DNA of 64,000 bases, taken from positions 173,494-237,493 of the forward strand of contig CAWAGB010000005.1 of the NCBI GenBank assembly GCA_963781555.1. Reading direction: 5' to 3'. This stretch comes from JAICQM01 sp963781555. GTDB taxonomy: Bacteria > Chloroflexota > Limnocylindria > QHBO01. A program made the position numbers and the translations under genes. Below are positions 1-8,880 of this stretch, one piece after another (within the stretch, counting starts at the first letter, position 1; each line of letters begins with the position of its first letter). The notes below the pieces were generated by a model, which had not been told where the DNA came from, searched no databases, and saw only the letters and a list, made by a program, of their open reading frames with translations.

Positions 1-1
1 G

Positions 2-424
2 CTGTCTGGCCTCTCGCTGCTGGCAGCGTCGTGGCTGGCGGCGCGCATCGGTCTGCTCAACACCATGGTGTTGACCCACCTGCCCTCCAACGTGCTGCTC
101 ATCCTGGTGCCGCTGGCGCCGACCGCGTGGCTGGCGGTGGCGCTCTTCCTGGCGCGCATGAGCATCAGCCAGATGGACGTGCCGACCCGCCAGTCCTACT
201 CGATGGCCATCGTCGACCCGGACGAGCGGACCGCCACCGCCGGGATCACCAACGTGGCGCGCTCGGTGGCCACCGCGGCGTCGCCGATCCTCACCGGGGT
301 CGCGTTCAGCGTCGCGGCGCTGGGGCTGCCCTTCTTCGTCGCCGGCGGGCTGAAGATCGTGTATGACGTCCTCGTGTACCGCACCTTCCGCGGCGTCCAC
401 CCGCCCGAGGAGCTGTCCCGGTGA
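2..424 (+). CDS. MFS transporter, C-terminal part (cut by window edge)
   Basis: Only the last ~140 residues are present; the reading frame is open at the left edge. The visible part is strongly hydrophobic, with membrane segments around the stretches after SGLSLLAASW, after LLILVPLAPTAWLAVALF and near PILTGVAFSVAALGLPFF. Between them is a hydrophilic loop, QMDVPTRQSYSMAIVDPDER, that matches the loop seen in many major facilitator superfamily efflux proteins. It is presumably an inner-membrane transporter. The substrate cannot be told from this fragment. Its TGA overlaps the GTG of the next gene (GTGA), which points to co-transcription and translational coupling with the FAD-linked dehydrogenase. 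Confidence 0.85.
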   Translation: MSGLSLLAASWLAARIGLLNTMVLTHLPSNVLLILVPLAPTAWLAVALFLARMSISQMDVPTRQSYSMAIVDPDERTATAGITNVARSVATAASPILTGVAFSVAALGLPFFVAGGLKIVYDVLVYRTFRGVHPPEELSR

Positions 425-1746
425 GCGGCGACGTCCTGCAGCGCCTCGCGTCCATCGTGGGTGCCTCCCACGTCCTGACCGATCCCGATCTGACCGCGGC
501 GTTCGAGGTCGACTGGACCGGCCGCTGGTCGGGACGCGGCCTGGCGGTCGTGCGTCCGGCGGACCGGGACGAGGTGGCGGCCGTGCTGCGCCTCTGTGGA
601 TCCGAGGGTGTCGCGGTAGTGCCGCAGGGCGGCAATACGGGGCTGGTGGGCGGGGCGGTGCCGCCGGACGGTGCGGTGGTATTGGTGACGACGCGCCTCC
701 GCGCCCTGGGGCCGGTGGATGCGACGAGCGGCCAGCTCACCGTGGGGGCGGGCGCGACGCTGTCGTTCGTTGCCTCGGCGGTGCACGGCTCCGGCTGGGA
801 GGTGGGGATCGACCTCGCCGCGCGTGACTCGGCGACGGTCGGCGGGATGGTGGCGACCAATGCCGGCGGCGCCCAGGCGGTGCGCCATGGACCGATGCGC
901 GCCCGGGTCGCCGGCCTGGAGGCCGTCCTCGCCGATGGCTCGGTCGTGTCGCGCATGGCGGGGCTGGCCAAGGACAACACGGGCTACCACCTGGCGGGGC
1001 TGCTCACCGGCTCGGAGGGCACGTTGGGGGTGATCACCGCGGTGCGCCTGCAGCTCGTCCCGGCGGTCGGGGCGCGGGTGACCGCCCTGGTGGCGCTGGA
1101 CTCGACCTCCGCCGCGGTGGAGCTGGTCGCCGGTGCGCGGCGCGCGCTTCCGGGGCTGCTGGCCGCCGAGCTGTTCCACGAGGAGGGGCTGCGGCTGGTG
1201 CTGGACCACGCGTCGCTGGCGCATCCGTTCGGCGGCTCGGCGGCTGGTGCGTATCTGCTCCTCGAGACCTCCGACCCGGCAGAGGCGCTGGCCGCGGTGG
1301 TGGAGGATGCGCTCTTCGCGGAGGACGCCGCGGGGCGGGAGCGGCTGTGGCAGTACCGCGAGCGGCACACCGAGGCGATCAACGCGGCCGGCGTGCCGCA
1401 CAAGCTGGACGTCTCGCTGCCCATCGGGCGCATCGCGGCCTTCGAGGAGCGCTGCCTTGCGCTGGTCGGGGAGCGCGCGCGGACCGTCCTCTATGGGCAC
1501 CTCGGTGACGGGAACCTGCACGTCAACCTGCTCGGCCCGGCGCCCGAGGACGAGACGATCGACGAGGCCGTGCTGCGGCTGGTGATCGAGATGGAGGGCA
1601 GCATCAGCGCGGAGCACGGGATCGGTCGCGCCAAGGCCAAGCTGCTGCCTCTGGACCGATCCGCCGGGGATCTCGCCGCCATGCGCGCCATCAAGCGAGC
1701 GTTGGACCCCGCGGGAATCCTCAATCCGGGCGTGCTCTTCGACTAG
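421..1746 (+). CDS. FAD-binding oxidase/dehydrogenase (GlcD / D-2-hydroxyacid dehydrogenase type)
   Basis: A 441-residue flavoprotein of the FAD-linked oxidase family (GlcD, D-lactate and D-2-hydroxyglutarate dehydrogenases), which oxidise 2-hydroxy acids to 2-oxo acids. The N-terminal half is the PCMH-type FAD domain, with the pyrophosphate-binding loop PQGGNTGLVGGAVP around residue 70 and a second loop near DSATVGGMVATNAGG. The C-terminal half is the FAD-oxidase C domain, with GHLGDGNLHVN and the ending SAEHGIGRAKAK...LDPAGILNPG. Length is normal for the family. The GTG start overlaps the stop of the MFS gene, so the upstream transporter may import the acid substrate; that is inference. It ends in a 4-bp convergent overlap with the aminotransferase gene. 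Confidence 0.9.
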   Translation: MSGDVLQRLASIVGASHVLTDPDLTAAFEVDWTGRWSGRGLAVVRPADRDEVAAVLRLCGSEGVAVVPQGGNTGLVGGAVPPDGAVVLVTTRLRALGPVDATSGQLTVGAGATLSFVASAVHGSGWEVGIDLAARDSATVGGMVATNAGGAQAVRHGPMRARVAGLEAVLADGSVVSRMAGLAKDNTGYHLAGLLTGSEGTLGVITAVRLQLVPAVGARVTALVALDSTSAAVELVAGARRALPGLLAAELFHEEGLRLVLDHASLAHPFGGSAAGAYLLLETSDPAEALAAVVEDALFAEDAAGRERLWQYRERHTEAINAAGVPHKLDVSLPIGRIAAFEERCLALVGERARTVLYGHLGDGNLHVNLLGPAPEDETIDEAVLRLVIEMEGSISAEHGIGRAKAKLLPLDRSAGDLAAMRAIKRALDPAGILNPGVLFD

Positions 1747-3143
1747 GTGGACTCGCCGGAGCGAACGTGGTGGGCTGCCATCGCGAAGGGGAGCGACGGC
1801 ATCGGTCGGGGATCCGGGTCCGGCTCGTACTCGCCGGTGAGCGGGTCGACGGCGTAGGTCCACGCCGGCCCATCGGTCGCGATGGCGCGCAGCGCGGCGG
1901 CCGCGGCGTCGACATCGGTCCGCGTGGTGGCCACCCCGAAGGAGATGCGTGCGGCACCGGGAAGGTGCGGATGCCCCCCGGCCCGGGTGTCCGCCATGAG
2001 CCGATCCGCCTCGCCCTGCTCCACGTGGAGCAGCTCCATCATCAGCGGGTGGGCGCAGAAGCAGCCGTGGCGCACCCCGATGCCGTGCTCGGCGGAGAGG
2101 ATGGCGGCCAGCTGGTCGTGCGACCATGGCCGCAGGTTGAAGGTGAAGAGCCCGACCCGCGGGTGGTCCGGACCCCAGAGCCGGTAGTGCTCCCAGCCCG
2201 GCACGGTCGCGAAGACGGAGCGCGCGTAGGCCCACAGGTCGAGCTCGGCGGCCTCGATGCGGTCCATCCCGTGCGCGGCCAGCGTGTCGCAGGCGACGCC
2301 CATGGCGACCGCGCCGACCACGTTGGGAGATCCCGCCTCCTGGCGGTCGGGCAGGTCCGCCCACAGCGTCTCACCCACCGTCACCAGCTTCACCGCCCCG
2401 CCGCCGGCCAGGAACGGGGTGCCGCCCAGCCAGTCGCCGCGACCGACGAGCGCGCCGGCGCCGAACGGGGCGTACAGCTTGTGCCCGGAGAGCGCCAGGT
2501 AATCGATCCCGGTCCCCGCCATGTCGATGGCGTGGTGCGGCGCCAGCTGGGCCGCGTCCACCAGCAGTCGCGCCCCGTAGCGATGCGTCAGCGCCGCGAT
2601 CTCGGCAAGCGGCATCACCTCGCCGGTGACGTTGGAGGCGCCGGTGACGGTGACGAGCGTCGGCGTCCCGGTCGCGGCGCGCAGCGCATCCTCGAGACGC
2701 TCGAGCAGCTCCCCCGGGGAGGTGGGCACGGGCAGGATGACGCTGCCACCGCGGCGCTGCCAGGGAAGCAGGTTGGCGTGGTGCTCGCCGGCAAACCCGA
2801 TCACCCGCACGTCCTCGGGAAGGGCGGTGGCGAGCAGGTTGATGGAGTCGGTCGTGTTGCGGGTGATGATCACCGCGTCGTCGTCGCGGGCGCCGACGAA
2901 GGCGCGGATCGACTCCCGGGCGCCCTCGTAGGCGGCGGTCGCGGCGCGCGACTTGAAGCCCGCCCCGCGGTGGACGCTCGAGTACCACTCCAGCAGCTCG
3001 CCCACCGCGCTCGCCACGCACGCCAGGGCGGGTGCCGACGCCGCGTAGTCGAGGTTCACGTAGCGTCGCTCACCACCGGTCACGAGCGGCACCACGGTAT
3101 CGGCGCCGACGAGGCGCAGGCTGGACCGATCCGTGCTGGTCAC
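1743..3143 (-). CDS. Class V aminotransferase, cysteine desulfurase-like
   Basis: A 466-residue PLP-dependent enzyme of aminotransferase class V. The PLP-pocket sequence LVDAAQLAPHHAIDM is followed by the lysine motif LSGHKLYAPFGAG, where the Lys would form the Schiff base. The substrate side has SSVHRGAGFKSR in the N-terminal part. The C-terminal loop GVRHGCFCAHP has two cysteines where SufS/CsdA enzymes carry the catalytic Cys, which supports a desulfurase- or selenocysteine-lyase-like activity. At 466 aa it is ~60 residues longer than SufS and there are no suf genes nearby, so a role in iron-sulfur assembly is not shown. An isopenicillin-N-epimerase-like enzyme is the alternative. Confidence 0.85.
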   Translation of the reverse strand: MTSTDRSSLRLVGADTVVPLVTGGERRYVNLDYAASAPALACVASAVGELLEWYSSVHRGAGFKSRAATAAYEGARESIRAFVGARDDDAVIITRNTTDSINLLATALPEDVRVIGFAGEHHANLLPWQRRGGSVILPVPTSPGELLERLEDALRAATGTPTLVTVTGASNVTGEVMPLAEIAALTHRYGARLLVDAAQLAPHHAIDMAGTGIDYLALSGHKLYAPFGAGALVGRGDWLGGTPFLAGGGAVKLVTVGETLWADLPDRQEAGSPNVVGAVAMGVACDTLAAHGMDRIEAAELDLWAYARSVFATVPGWEHYRLWGPDHPRVGLFTFNLRPWSHDQLAAILSAEHGIGVRHGCFCAHPLMMELLHVEQGEADRLMADTRAGGHPHLPGAARISFGVATTRTDVDAAAAALRAIATDGPAWTYAVDPLTGEYEPDPDPRPMPSLPFAMAAHHVRSGEST

Positions 3144-3213
3144 GCGCCCATCCTAGTGCCTGCTGGGCGTCGCGCCGCGCGCAATGGCGCCGCCAGCGCA
3201 TCGGTCAGGGAGC

Positions 3214-5244
3214 TCAGGGGAGGTGGTAGGGAACGTCCGTGACCATCGTGTTGGGGCGGGCGAACAGGCGTAGCTTGAGGCGCAGCGCGGTCTGGTTGTG
3301 GAGCAGGTTTTCCCACCAGTGGCGCGGCACGAACTCCGAGAGCACGACCAGCACCGGGCGCGACGGGTCCTGGCGCTGGAGGACGTCGAGGTAGGCCATC
3401 AGTGGGCCGATGAGCGCGCGGTACGGCGACTCGATGATCACCAGCCGCGTCCCGCCGGACCACGTCTCCCACGCCTCGCGCATGGCCTCGGCGCCGGCCA
3501 TGTCGGGAGTGATGTGGACAGCGGTGGCGTCCTTCGAGACGGCGGCGGCGAAGGAGATCGCCTGCCGGGCCGGCTCGTTGAGCCGTGCGATGGGCACCAC
3601 CACGATCGGGTCCGACCGACCCGCCAGCGGCCGTGCGGAGGGGCTGGCCAGGCGACGGTCAACCGATGCGTAGTGCCCGCGGATGGCGAGCATGATCGCC
3701 ACGAGCACCGGGATGGCCACGATCACCATCCACGCCCCCGACAGGAACTTGCTCTCCGCCACGATGAGCGCGATCACGCCCGTCGTGACCGCCCCCAGGC
3801 CGTTGATGGCGAGGCCGCGCCGCCACCCCTGCTCGCGGCGGCGCCACCAGCGCAGCACCATGCTCGACTGAGAGAGGGTGAAGGCCAGGAAGACGCCCAG
3901 CGTGTAGAGCGGGATCAGGGCGGTCACACTGGCGCCGAAGACGATGAGCAGCAGCACGGCGAGGCCGGAGAGGGCCACGATCCCCGTGGTGAAGGCGAGG
4001 CGCTCGCCGCGGAAGGCGAACTGGCGGGGCATGAAGCTGTCGCGCGCCAGGAACGACGAGAGGCGCGGGAAGTCGGCGAAGGCGGTGTTTGCCGCCAGGG
4101 CCAGGACGAGCACCGTGGCGACCTGCGTCAGGACGAACAGCACCCCGTCGCCGTACACCAGGCGCGCGATCTGGGAGAGGACGGTCTGCCGCTCACCCGG
4201 ATCCGGGATGACGCCGGTGACGCTGGCCAGGAAGCTGATGCCCAGGAAGAGGGTCGCGAAGATGGCCGCCGCCCAGACCAGGGTGACCCGTGCGTTCCGC
4301 CACTCCGGCGGCTTGAAGGCCGGCACGCCGTCGCTGATCGCTTCGACCCCGGTGAGCGCCGCCGCGCCGGAGCTGAAGGCGCGCAGGACCAGGAGCACGC
4401 CGAGCGCCTGGCCGCCGGGGATCGCCTCGGCCCAACCGGCCGGCGCGACGTACTCGGGCAGTGTGCCAGTGAGCGCGCGAACGACCCCCATCCCGATCAT
4501 GCCCAGCACGACGGCGATGTAGAGGTAGGTGGGGGCCATGAAGATGGTGCCGGACTCCCGGATGCCACGGAGGTTGCCGACCATCAGCAGGAGGACGATG
4601 GCCACGCCCATCACCACGCGCCACTCGAACAGCTCGGGCGCCACCGAGGTGATGGCAGCGACCGCCGCGGAGACCGATACCGCCACCGTCAGGGTGTAGT
4701 CGATGAGCAGCGAGGCACCTGCCACCAGTCCCGCGCGCGAGCCCAGGTTGTCGCTCGTCACGAGGTAGCTGCTGGCCCCGTTCGGGTAGGCGCGGATCGT
4801 CTGCCAGTAGCTGGTGGCGACGATGGCGAGCACGGCACAGATGAGGATCGTGAGCGGCATCGCCAGGGTGATGGCGCCGATGCCGGAGATGACCAGGATG
4901 CGCATCATCTCCTCGGTCGCATAGGCCGACGAGCTGATGTTGTCGCTGCTGAAGATGGCGAGCGCCTTCGTCTTGGTCAGGCGCTCGTGGCCCTCCCGAT
5001 CGGTGCTGATGGGGCGACCGATGAGCACCGTGCGCAGGCGACGCAGGCCGGCATGCCAGCCGTCTCGTTGGAGGAGCGTGCGCTCGGTGGCGACCAGGCC
5101 GCCCTCCTCGCCGCGCTCGAAGACGTCGGCGTAGGGACGCACGATCTTGACGTAGGCATCTCCGGGACGTGCACCGCGTTGGTGGCGTCGGACCTCGAGG
5201 AGCGGATCCACCGAGGGCGGAGGTAACGGGTCAGCCACCCGCAT
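3214..5244 (-). CDS. kimA: KimA-type potassium:proton symporter (APC superfamily)
   Basis: A 676-residue APC-superfamily permease. After a ~75-residue hydrophilic N-terminus comes the typical entry TKTKALAIFSSDNISSSAYAT, then about twelve membrane segments to near residue 540. The last ~130 residues are soluble and UspA-like (SDPIVVVPIARLNEPARQAI ... SPYRALIGPLMAYLDVL). That layout and the SPYR..I.PL..Y signature match KimA, the c-di-AMP-controlled high-affinity K+ importer of Bacillus (607 aa), rather than ordinary amino-acid permeases. It is the last gene of an operon that also holds KdpD/KdpE-like regulators, which sense K+ limitation elsewhere; this supports K+ uptake. The ATG at 5244 overlaps the preceding small gene by 14 bp. 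A general APC amino-acid permease is the fallback call. Confidence 0.8.
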   Translation of the reverse strand: MRVADPLPPPSVDPLLEVRRHQRGARPGDAYVKIVRPYADVFERGEEGGLVATERTLLQRDGWHAGLRRLRTVLIGRPISTDREGHERLTKTKALAIFSSDNISSSAYATEEMMRILVISGIGAITLAMPLTILICAVLAIVATSYWQTIRAYPNGASSYLVTSDNLGSRAGLVAGASLLIDYTLTVAVSVSAAVAAITSVAPELFEWRVVMGVAIVLLLMVGNLRGIRESGTIFMAPTYLYIAVVLGMIGMGVVRALTGTLPEYVAPAGWAEAIPGGQALGVLLVLRAFSSGAAALTGVEAISDGVPAFKPPEWRNARVTLVWAAAIFATLFLGISFLASVTGVIPDPGERQTVLSQIARLVYGDGVLFVLTQVATVLVLALAANTAFADFPRLSSFLARDSFMPRQFAFRGERLAFTTGIVALSGLAVLLLIVFGASVTALIPLYTLGVFLAFTLSQSSMVLRWWRRREQGWRRGLAINGLGAVTTGVIALIVAESKFLSGAWMVIVAIPVLVAIMLAIRGHYASVDRRLASPSARPLAGRSDPIVVVPIARLNEPARQAISFAAAVSKDATAVHITPDMAGAEAMREAWETWSGGTRLVIIESPYRALIGPLMAYLDVLQRQDPSRPVLVVLSEFVPRHWWENLLHNQTALRLKLRLFARPNTMVTDVPYHLP

Positions 5245-5470
5245 CCTCGCTGGTGAAGACCAGGTCCCACGCCCCGCGGCCGGAGCCCACCGGTCGCACC
5301 TCGACCCCGCGCGCGCGGGCCAGCAGGTGCACCGTGCCGATCATTGCCGCGCCGTCCGGCACGTGGACCGTGATGCGGCGGGCAGTGCGGTCGGCGACCA
5401 TGGCGATCGCGGCCACGACACCGTTGAGCGTATCGTCCGCGCCCGGATCAGGCTGGGTGATGGGTGCCAT
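5231..5470 (-). CDS. Small hypothetical protein between kdpE and kimA
   Basis: A 79-residue protein with no family I recognise. It has no signal peptide or membrane segment. The middle (RRITVHVPDGAAMIGTVHLLARARGVEVR) alternates strand and helix, in a manner suggesting a small alpha-beta fold. It lies 68 bp after kdpE and overlaps the start of the KimA gene by 14 bp, so it is probably translated from the same mRNA. A role linked to the transporter is possible but only inferred from position. Confidence 0.55.
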   Translation of the reverse strand: MAPITQPDPGADDTLNGVVAAIAMVADRTARRITVHVPDGAAMIGTVHLLARARGVEVRPVGSGRGAWDLVFTSEDAGG

Positions 5471-5538
5471 GCGTCCAGCGTCGCACCGGCCCCCAAGAGT
5501 GATGGGCCGTTCCGGGCGGATGGGCGCTCAAGAAGCGC

Positions 5539-6267
5539 TCAAGGTTCTCCCAGCCCGAGCTCCTCTGTATCCCGGACGCGGTAGCCGACGCCGGGCTCGG
5601 CGACCACGAGCCCGCGCAGCCGTCCGCTCGGGTCGGCCGCGCCGAGCTTGCGCCGAATGGCCCCCACATGCACGTGCAGGTAGTGGCGCTCGGTGGCGTA
5701 TCCCACGCCCCACACCGCTCGCAGCAGCCGAGCCGCGGGCGCTACGCGACCGATGTGCGCCAGCAGCGCCTTGAGGAGCTCGTACTCGCGCGGCGTGAGA
5801 TGGACCACGGCATCGTCGACGGTCACCCGGCGTCGCACCGGATCGAGCCGCAACGGGCCGATCTGGATGCGCCCGGTGGTGTCGGCGCTGCCTCCGACAG
5901 CCCGCCGCAATGCGGCGCGGACGCGCGCCTGGAGCTCGGCCATGCCGAACGGTTTGGCGAGGTAGTCGTCGGCACCCGCGTCGAGGGCGGCCACCTTGTC
6001 GCGCTCCTGGTCGCGAGCCGAGAGGACGATGATGGGCGTGGTAGCGTCGCGGCGGACATGGCGCACCACTGCGAGCCCGTCGATCCCGGGCAGTCCCAGG
6101 TCGAGCAGGATGAGGTCCGGGCGCGCTGTCTCCCACGCGCGCAGGGCGGCCTCGCCGCTCGCCACCTGGCGGACCGCGTAGCCGTGGCCGGCGAGGTTCG
6201 CGGCCACGGCCTCGCGCATCCCGTCGTCGTCTTCCACCAGCAGGAGGTGGGCGCTGCCGGTGCTCAC
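5539..6267 (-). CDS. kdpE: Response regulator, OmpR/KdpE family
   Basis: A 242-residue two-domain transcription factor. The receiver domain (residues ~8-120) has the acidic pair in LLVEDDDGM, the phospho-acceptor Asp in LILLDLGLPGIDG, and the conserved Lys in YLAKPFG. The winged-helix DNA-binding domain follows (~140-235), with LTPREYELLKALLAH and the recognition region ERHYLHVHVGAIRRKLG, closing in GVGYRV. This is the KdpE subgroup of OmpR regulators. It starts 4 bp inside the end of the sensor kinase gene and is followed by the small ORF and the KimA-type transporter, the likely regulated target. Confidence 0.9.
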   Translation of the reverse strand: MSTGSAHLLLVEDDDGMREAVAANLAGHGYAVRQVASGEAALRAWETARPDLILLDLGLPGIDGLAVVRHVRRDATTPIIVLSARDQERDKVAALDAGADDYLAKPFGMAELQARVRAALRRAVGGSADTTGRIQIGPLRLDPVRRRVTVDDAVVHLTPREYELLKALLAHIGRVAPAARLLRAVWGVGYATERHYLHVHVGAIRRKLGAADPSGRLRGLVVAEPGVGYRVRDTEELGLGEP

Positions 6268-7811
6268 GGCGCGTCCGGACCGGCGAGTGGCAGCTCGATC
6301 GTGACCGCGAGGCCTCCGAGCTCGCTCCTCGCCGCCGCGATGGTGCCGCCCATCGCCTCGACCATGCCGCGCGCCACCGCCAGCCCCAGCCCGAAGCCGC
6401 TTCGGTGCCCGCTGCCCGGCGTGAAGCGCTCGAACAGACGCCCCACCTGATCCGCGGGGACGCCAGGCCCGTCGTCATCGACGGTGATACGGATGGCGTC
6501 ACCCGGCACGGACAGCGCCGCGGCGAGCCGGATCGAGGTGGACGCCGGGGTATGCCGGATGGCGTTGTCGAGCAGGTTCGCCAGCGCCTCGTCGAGCAAC
6601 ACCGGGTCGACCCACAGCGGCGGCAGGTGCGGCGCGATCTCGACGGCCAGGTGCCGGCCGCCAAGGCGTGTTGACGCGCGCTCGACCGGCGGGTCGGTGA
6701 GCTCTTCCAGCGGCACCAGCTCTCGATGCGGGACGAGGACGCCGGCGCGGATACGGCTCATGTCGAGCAGGTTGCCGACGAGGCGGTTGAGACGCTGTGC
6801 CTCGCGATCGATGGAGGTCGCCGCCGCGCGCCGTTCCGCACCGGTCAGTGAGATCGTGTCGTCGGCGAGGCTGCCGGCCGCGGCTCGAATCGACGCCAGT
6901 GGCGTCCGCAGGTCGTGGGTCACCGAGTCGAGGAGCGCGCTCTTCAGGTCGTCACTGCGGCGCGAGATCTCGAGCTCGGCGGCGGCGTCTACGAGGTGCT
7001 CGCGGGTCAGCGCCTGGCCGACGAGGTCGGCCGAAGCCGCGAGGAGGCGTGTCTCCTCGATCGATAGCGGAGCGGCGCCGGAGGGGCGTCGCGCCCAGAC
7101 CGAGCCGAGCACGCCCTCGGGGCCGCCGATCTCGACGCGGTGCGTGGCGGTGAGCGCATCGGTCCGCGAGGCGGCCTCGGGGGGACGGATGCGGATCCAC
7201 GACGCCCGATCCTCGTCCGCCTCGCGCCGCAGGACGGCGTGCGTGCTGATGGCGGGAAGCGGCACATCGGGCGACGTGTCGGCGAGCACCCGCTCCCGCG
7301 TCGCATTGCTGCCGACGGCTACCCAGACTCGCTCCATCCCGGTCTCGGTGGCGAGGCGGCCGACCACGCTCGCCAGGGCGTCAGATGTGACCTGCGCGGT
7401 CGCCAGCTCGCGGGTGATGGCGAAGAGCGCCCGCGCCTCCATCTCGCGCCGCGCAGCCACGCGCTCGCGGTCTCGCTGCAGGCCGGTGAGCCGTCCGATC
7501 ACGGCCCCGACAAAGAGCAGCAGGCCAAGGGTGACGAGCTCGTCGACGCCGCTGACCAAGAGCGTGAACCGAGGCTCCACGAAGGCGAAGTTGTAGATCA
7601 GGACTGACCCGATCGCCGTCGCAAGCGCCTCGACCGTCCCCCAGCGAATGGCGATGGCGGCGACCGCCAGCAGGTAGATGGGCGAGGCGTTCTCGATCTG
7701 CAGGATGCCGTCGATGACGGCCACCAGGACCGTCGCCGCTGCCAGCGCGACGAGCGCCTCCGCAACGGCGCGCAGACGCCCCCTGCTGGCGCCCCATCTC
7801 GACGGATCCAC
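6264..7811 (-). CDS. kdpD: KdpD-like sensor histidine kinase lacking the N-terminal KdpD/Usp domains
   Basis: A 515-residue membrane histidine kinase. It starts with a four-helix DUF4118 membrane domain (residues ~20-110; ASPIYLLAVAAIAIRWG ... IYNFAFVEPRFT is the KdpD signature). A GAF-like domain (~140-270) follows, then HisKA with DSVTHDLRTPLASIRAAAGS (His ~297), the N-box LLDEALANLLDNAIRHTP and the G-boxes DDDGPGVP and GFGLGLAV. Full-length KdpD (~890 aa) carries an extra cytoplasmic ATP-binding/Usp sensor part that is missing here. The gene heads the operon kdpD-kdpE-orf79-kimA and is divergent from xdhC, with 34 bp between starts. Confidence 0.88.
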   Translation of the reverse strand: MDPSRWGASRGRLRAVAEALVALAAATVLVAVIDGILQIENASPIYLLAVAAIAIRWGTVEALATAIGSVLIYNFAFVEPRFTLLVSGVDELVTLGLLLFVGAVIGRLTGLQRDRERVAARREMEARALFAITRELATAQVTSDALASVVGRLATETGMERVWVAVGSNATRERVLADTSPDVPLPAISTHAVLRREADEDRASWIRIRPPEAASRTDALTATHRVEIGGPEGVLGSVWARRPSGAAPLSIEETRLLAASADLVGQALTREHLVDAAAELEISRRSDDLKSALLDSVTHDLRTPLASIRAAAGSLADDTISLTGAERRAAATSIDREAQRLNRLVGNLLDMSRIRAGVLVPHRELVPLEELTDPPVERASTRLGGRHLAVEIAPHLPPLWVDPVLLDEALANLLDNAIRHTPASTSIRLAAALSVPGDAIRITVDDDGPGVPADQVGRLFERFTPGSGHRSGFGLGLAVARGMVEAMGGTIAAARSELGGLAVTIELPLAGPDAP

Positions 7812-7845
7812 GAACCGATGGTACGCGCGCCGTACACTCGCGCTC

Positions 7846-8880
7846 GTGAACGACCTGGATGCGGTGCTCGCCGCGGCGGCGGCATGTGATGCGGACGGTC
7901 AACGGTGGACGCTGGCCACGGTCATCGCGGTGCGCGGCTCGACGTACCGGCGCCCGGGCGCCCGGCTGCTCGTCCCGGAGCACGGAGCCCCCGTCGGCCT
8001 CGTCAGCGGCGGCTGCCTGGAGGAGGAGGTGGCACGCCTCGGCCGCGAGGCGCTGGACCGCGAGCTGCCGGTCCTGATCACCATCGACCATTCGGCGGAG
8101 GGCGACGACGTGTGGGGCTCCGGGCTCGGCTGCCGCGGCATCCTGGAGCTCATCGCCGAGCCGCCGGCACTCGCCGCGGAGACGGTTGCCGCGCTCCGTG
8201 CCGCCCGCGACGTGGGAACGGCCAAACTCATCCTCACCGGGCTGGACGGTACGCGCCGGCAGCTCGAGGTCCAGCAGGCCGCCGCCCTGGGGCCAGGCGC
8301 GGCGGAGGCGGTTCGTGCTGGCAGGCCGGCGCGCATCGGTCAGGCCGTGCTGGACCCTATCCTGCCGCCACCACACCTCGTCATCTGCGGGGCGGGCCCG
8401 GATGCGCCGGCGCTGGTCGGGGTGGCCACCATGCTCGGTTGGCGGGTGACGGTCGCCGATCCACGGCGCGGCCTCCTGGCATCGGCCGCCGTCGATCCGG
8501 CGGCACGCCTCGACGCCGAGCCGGCGGCGGTCCCCGACAGCCTTGGCGCGCAGCCGGCCAGCGCGGTCGTCGTGATGAGCCACGACTACCTCCGGGACGC
8601 CGCATTCCTGGGCGCCTTCATGGGTCGCGGGGTGGCGTACCTGGGGGTGCTGGGTCCGGGGGACCGCACCGAGCGCCTGCTCGCCGAGCTCGAGGCGTCA
8701 GGCACGCCGCTGTCCGACGCGGACCGCGCCGTCCTGCATGCGCCGGCGGGGCTCGACCTGGGCGCCGACGGACCGCAGGAAGTGGCCCTGGCCATCGCGG
8801 CGGAGATCCTGGCCGCGTTGCGCGCTGCCGGTGGCGGCTCGCTTCGGGACCGGCCGGGGCCGATTCACCCCCCGATGTAG
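7846..8880 (+). CDS. xdhC: XdhC/CoxF-family molybdenum-enzyme maturation protein
   Basis: A protein of about 344 residues of the XdhC/CoxI family, which bind and sulfurate molybdenum cofactor before insertion into xanthine dehydrogenase-type hydroxylases. The N-terminal domain has ATVIAVRGSTYRRPGARLLV and VSGGCLEEEVARL. The C-terminal Rossmann domain starts at HLVICGAGPDAPALVG and contains VVMSHDYLRDAAFLGAF. I chose the GTG at 7846 because an upstream extension would run into the kdpD gene and looks non-coding. It converges with moaA, overlapping by 16 bp, so the Moco theme is shared. No xanthine or CO dehydrogenase structural genes lie in this window. Confidence 0.88.
   Translation: MNDLDAVLAAAAACDADGQRWTLATVIAVRGSTYRRPGARLLVPEHGAPVGLVSGGCLEEEVARLGREALDRELPVLITIDHSAEGDDVWGSGLGCRGILELIAEPPALAAETVAALRAARDVGTAKLILTGLDGTRRQLEVQQAAALGPGAAEAVRAGRPARIGQAVLDPILPPPHLVICGAGPDAPALVGVATMLGWRVTVADPRRGLLASAAVDPAARLDAEPAAVPDSLGAQPASAVVVMSHDYLRDAAFLGAFMGRGVAYLGVLGPGDRTERLLAELEASGTPLSDADRAVLHAPAGLDLGADGPQEVALAIAAEILAALRAAGGGSLRDRPGPIHPPM

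Noticed and set aside
196..2364. 722-codon open frame on the minus strand
   Set aside because: Antisense to two well-supported genes; Arg/His/Gly-rich with no domain motif, as expected of a shadow frame in GC-rich DNA.
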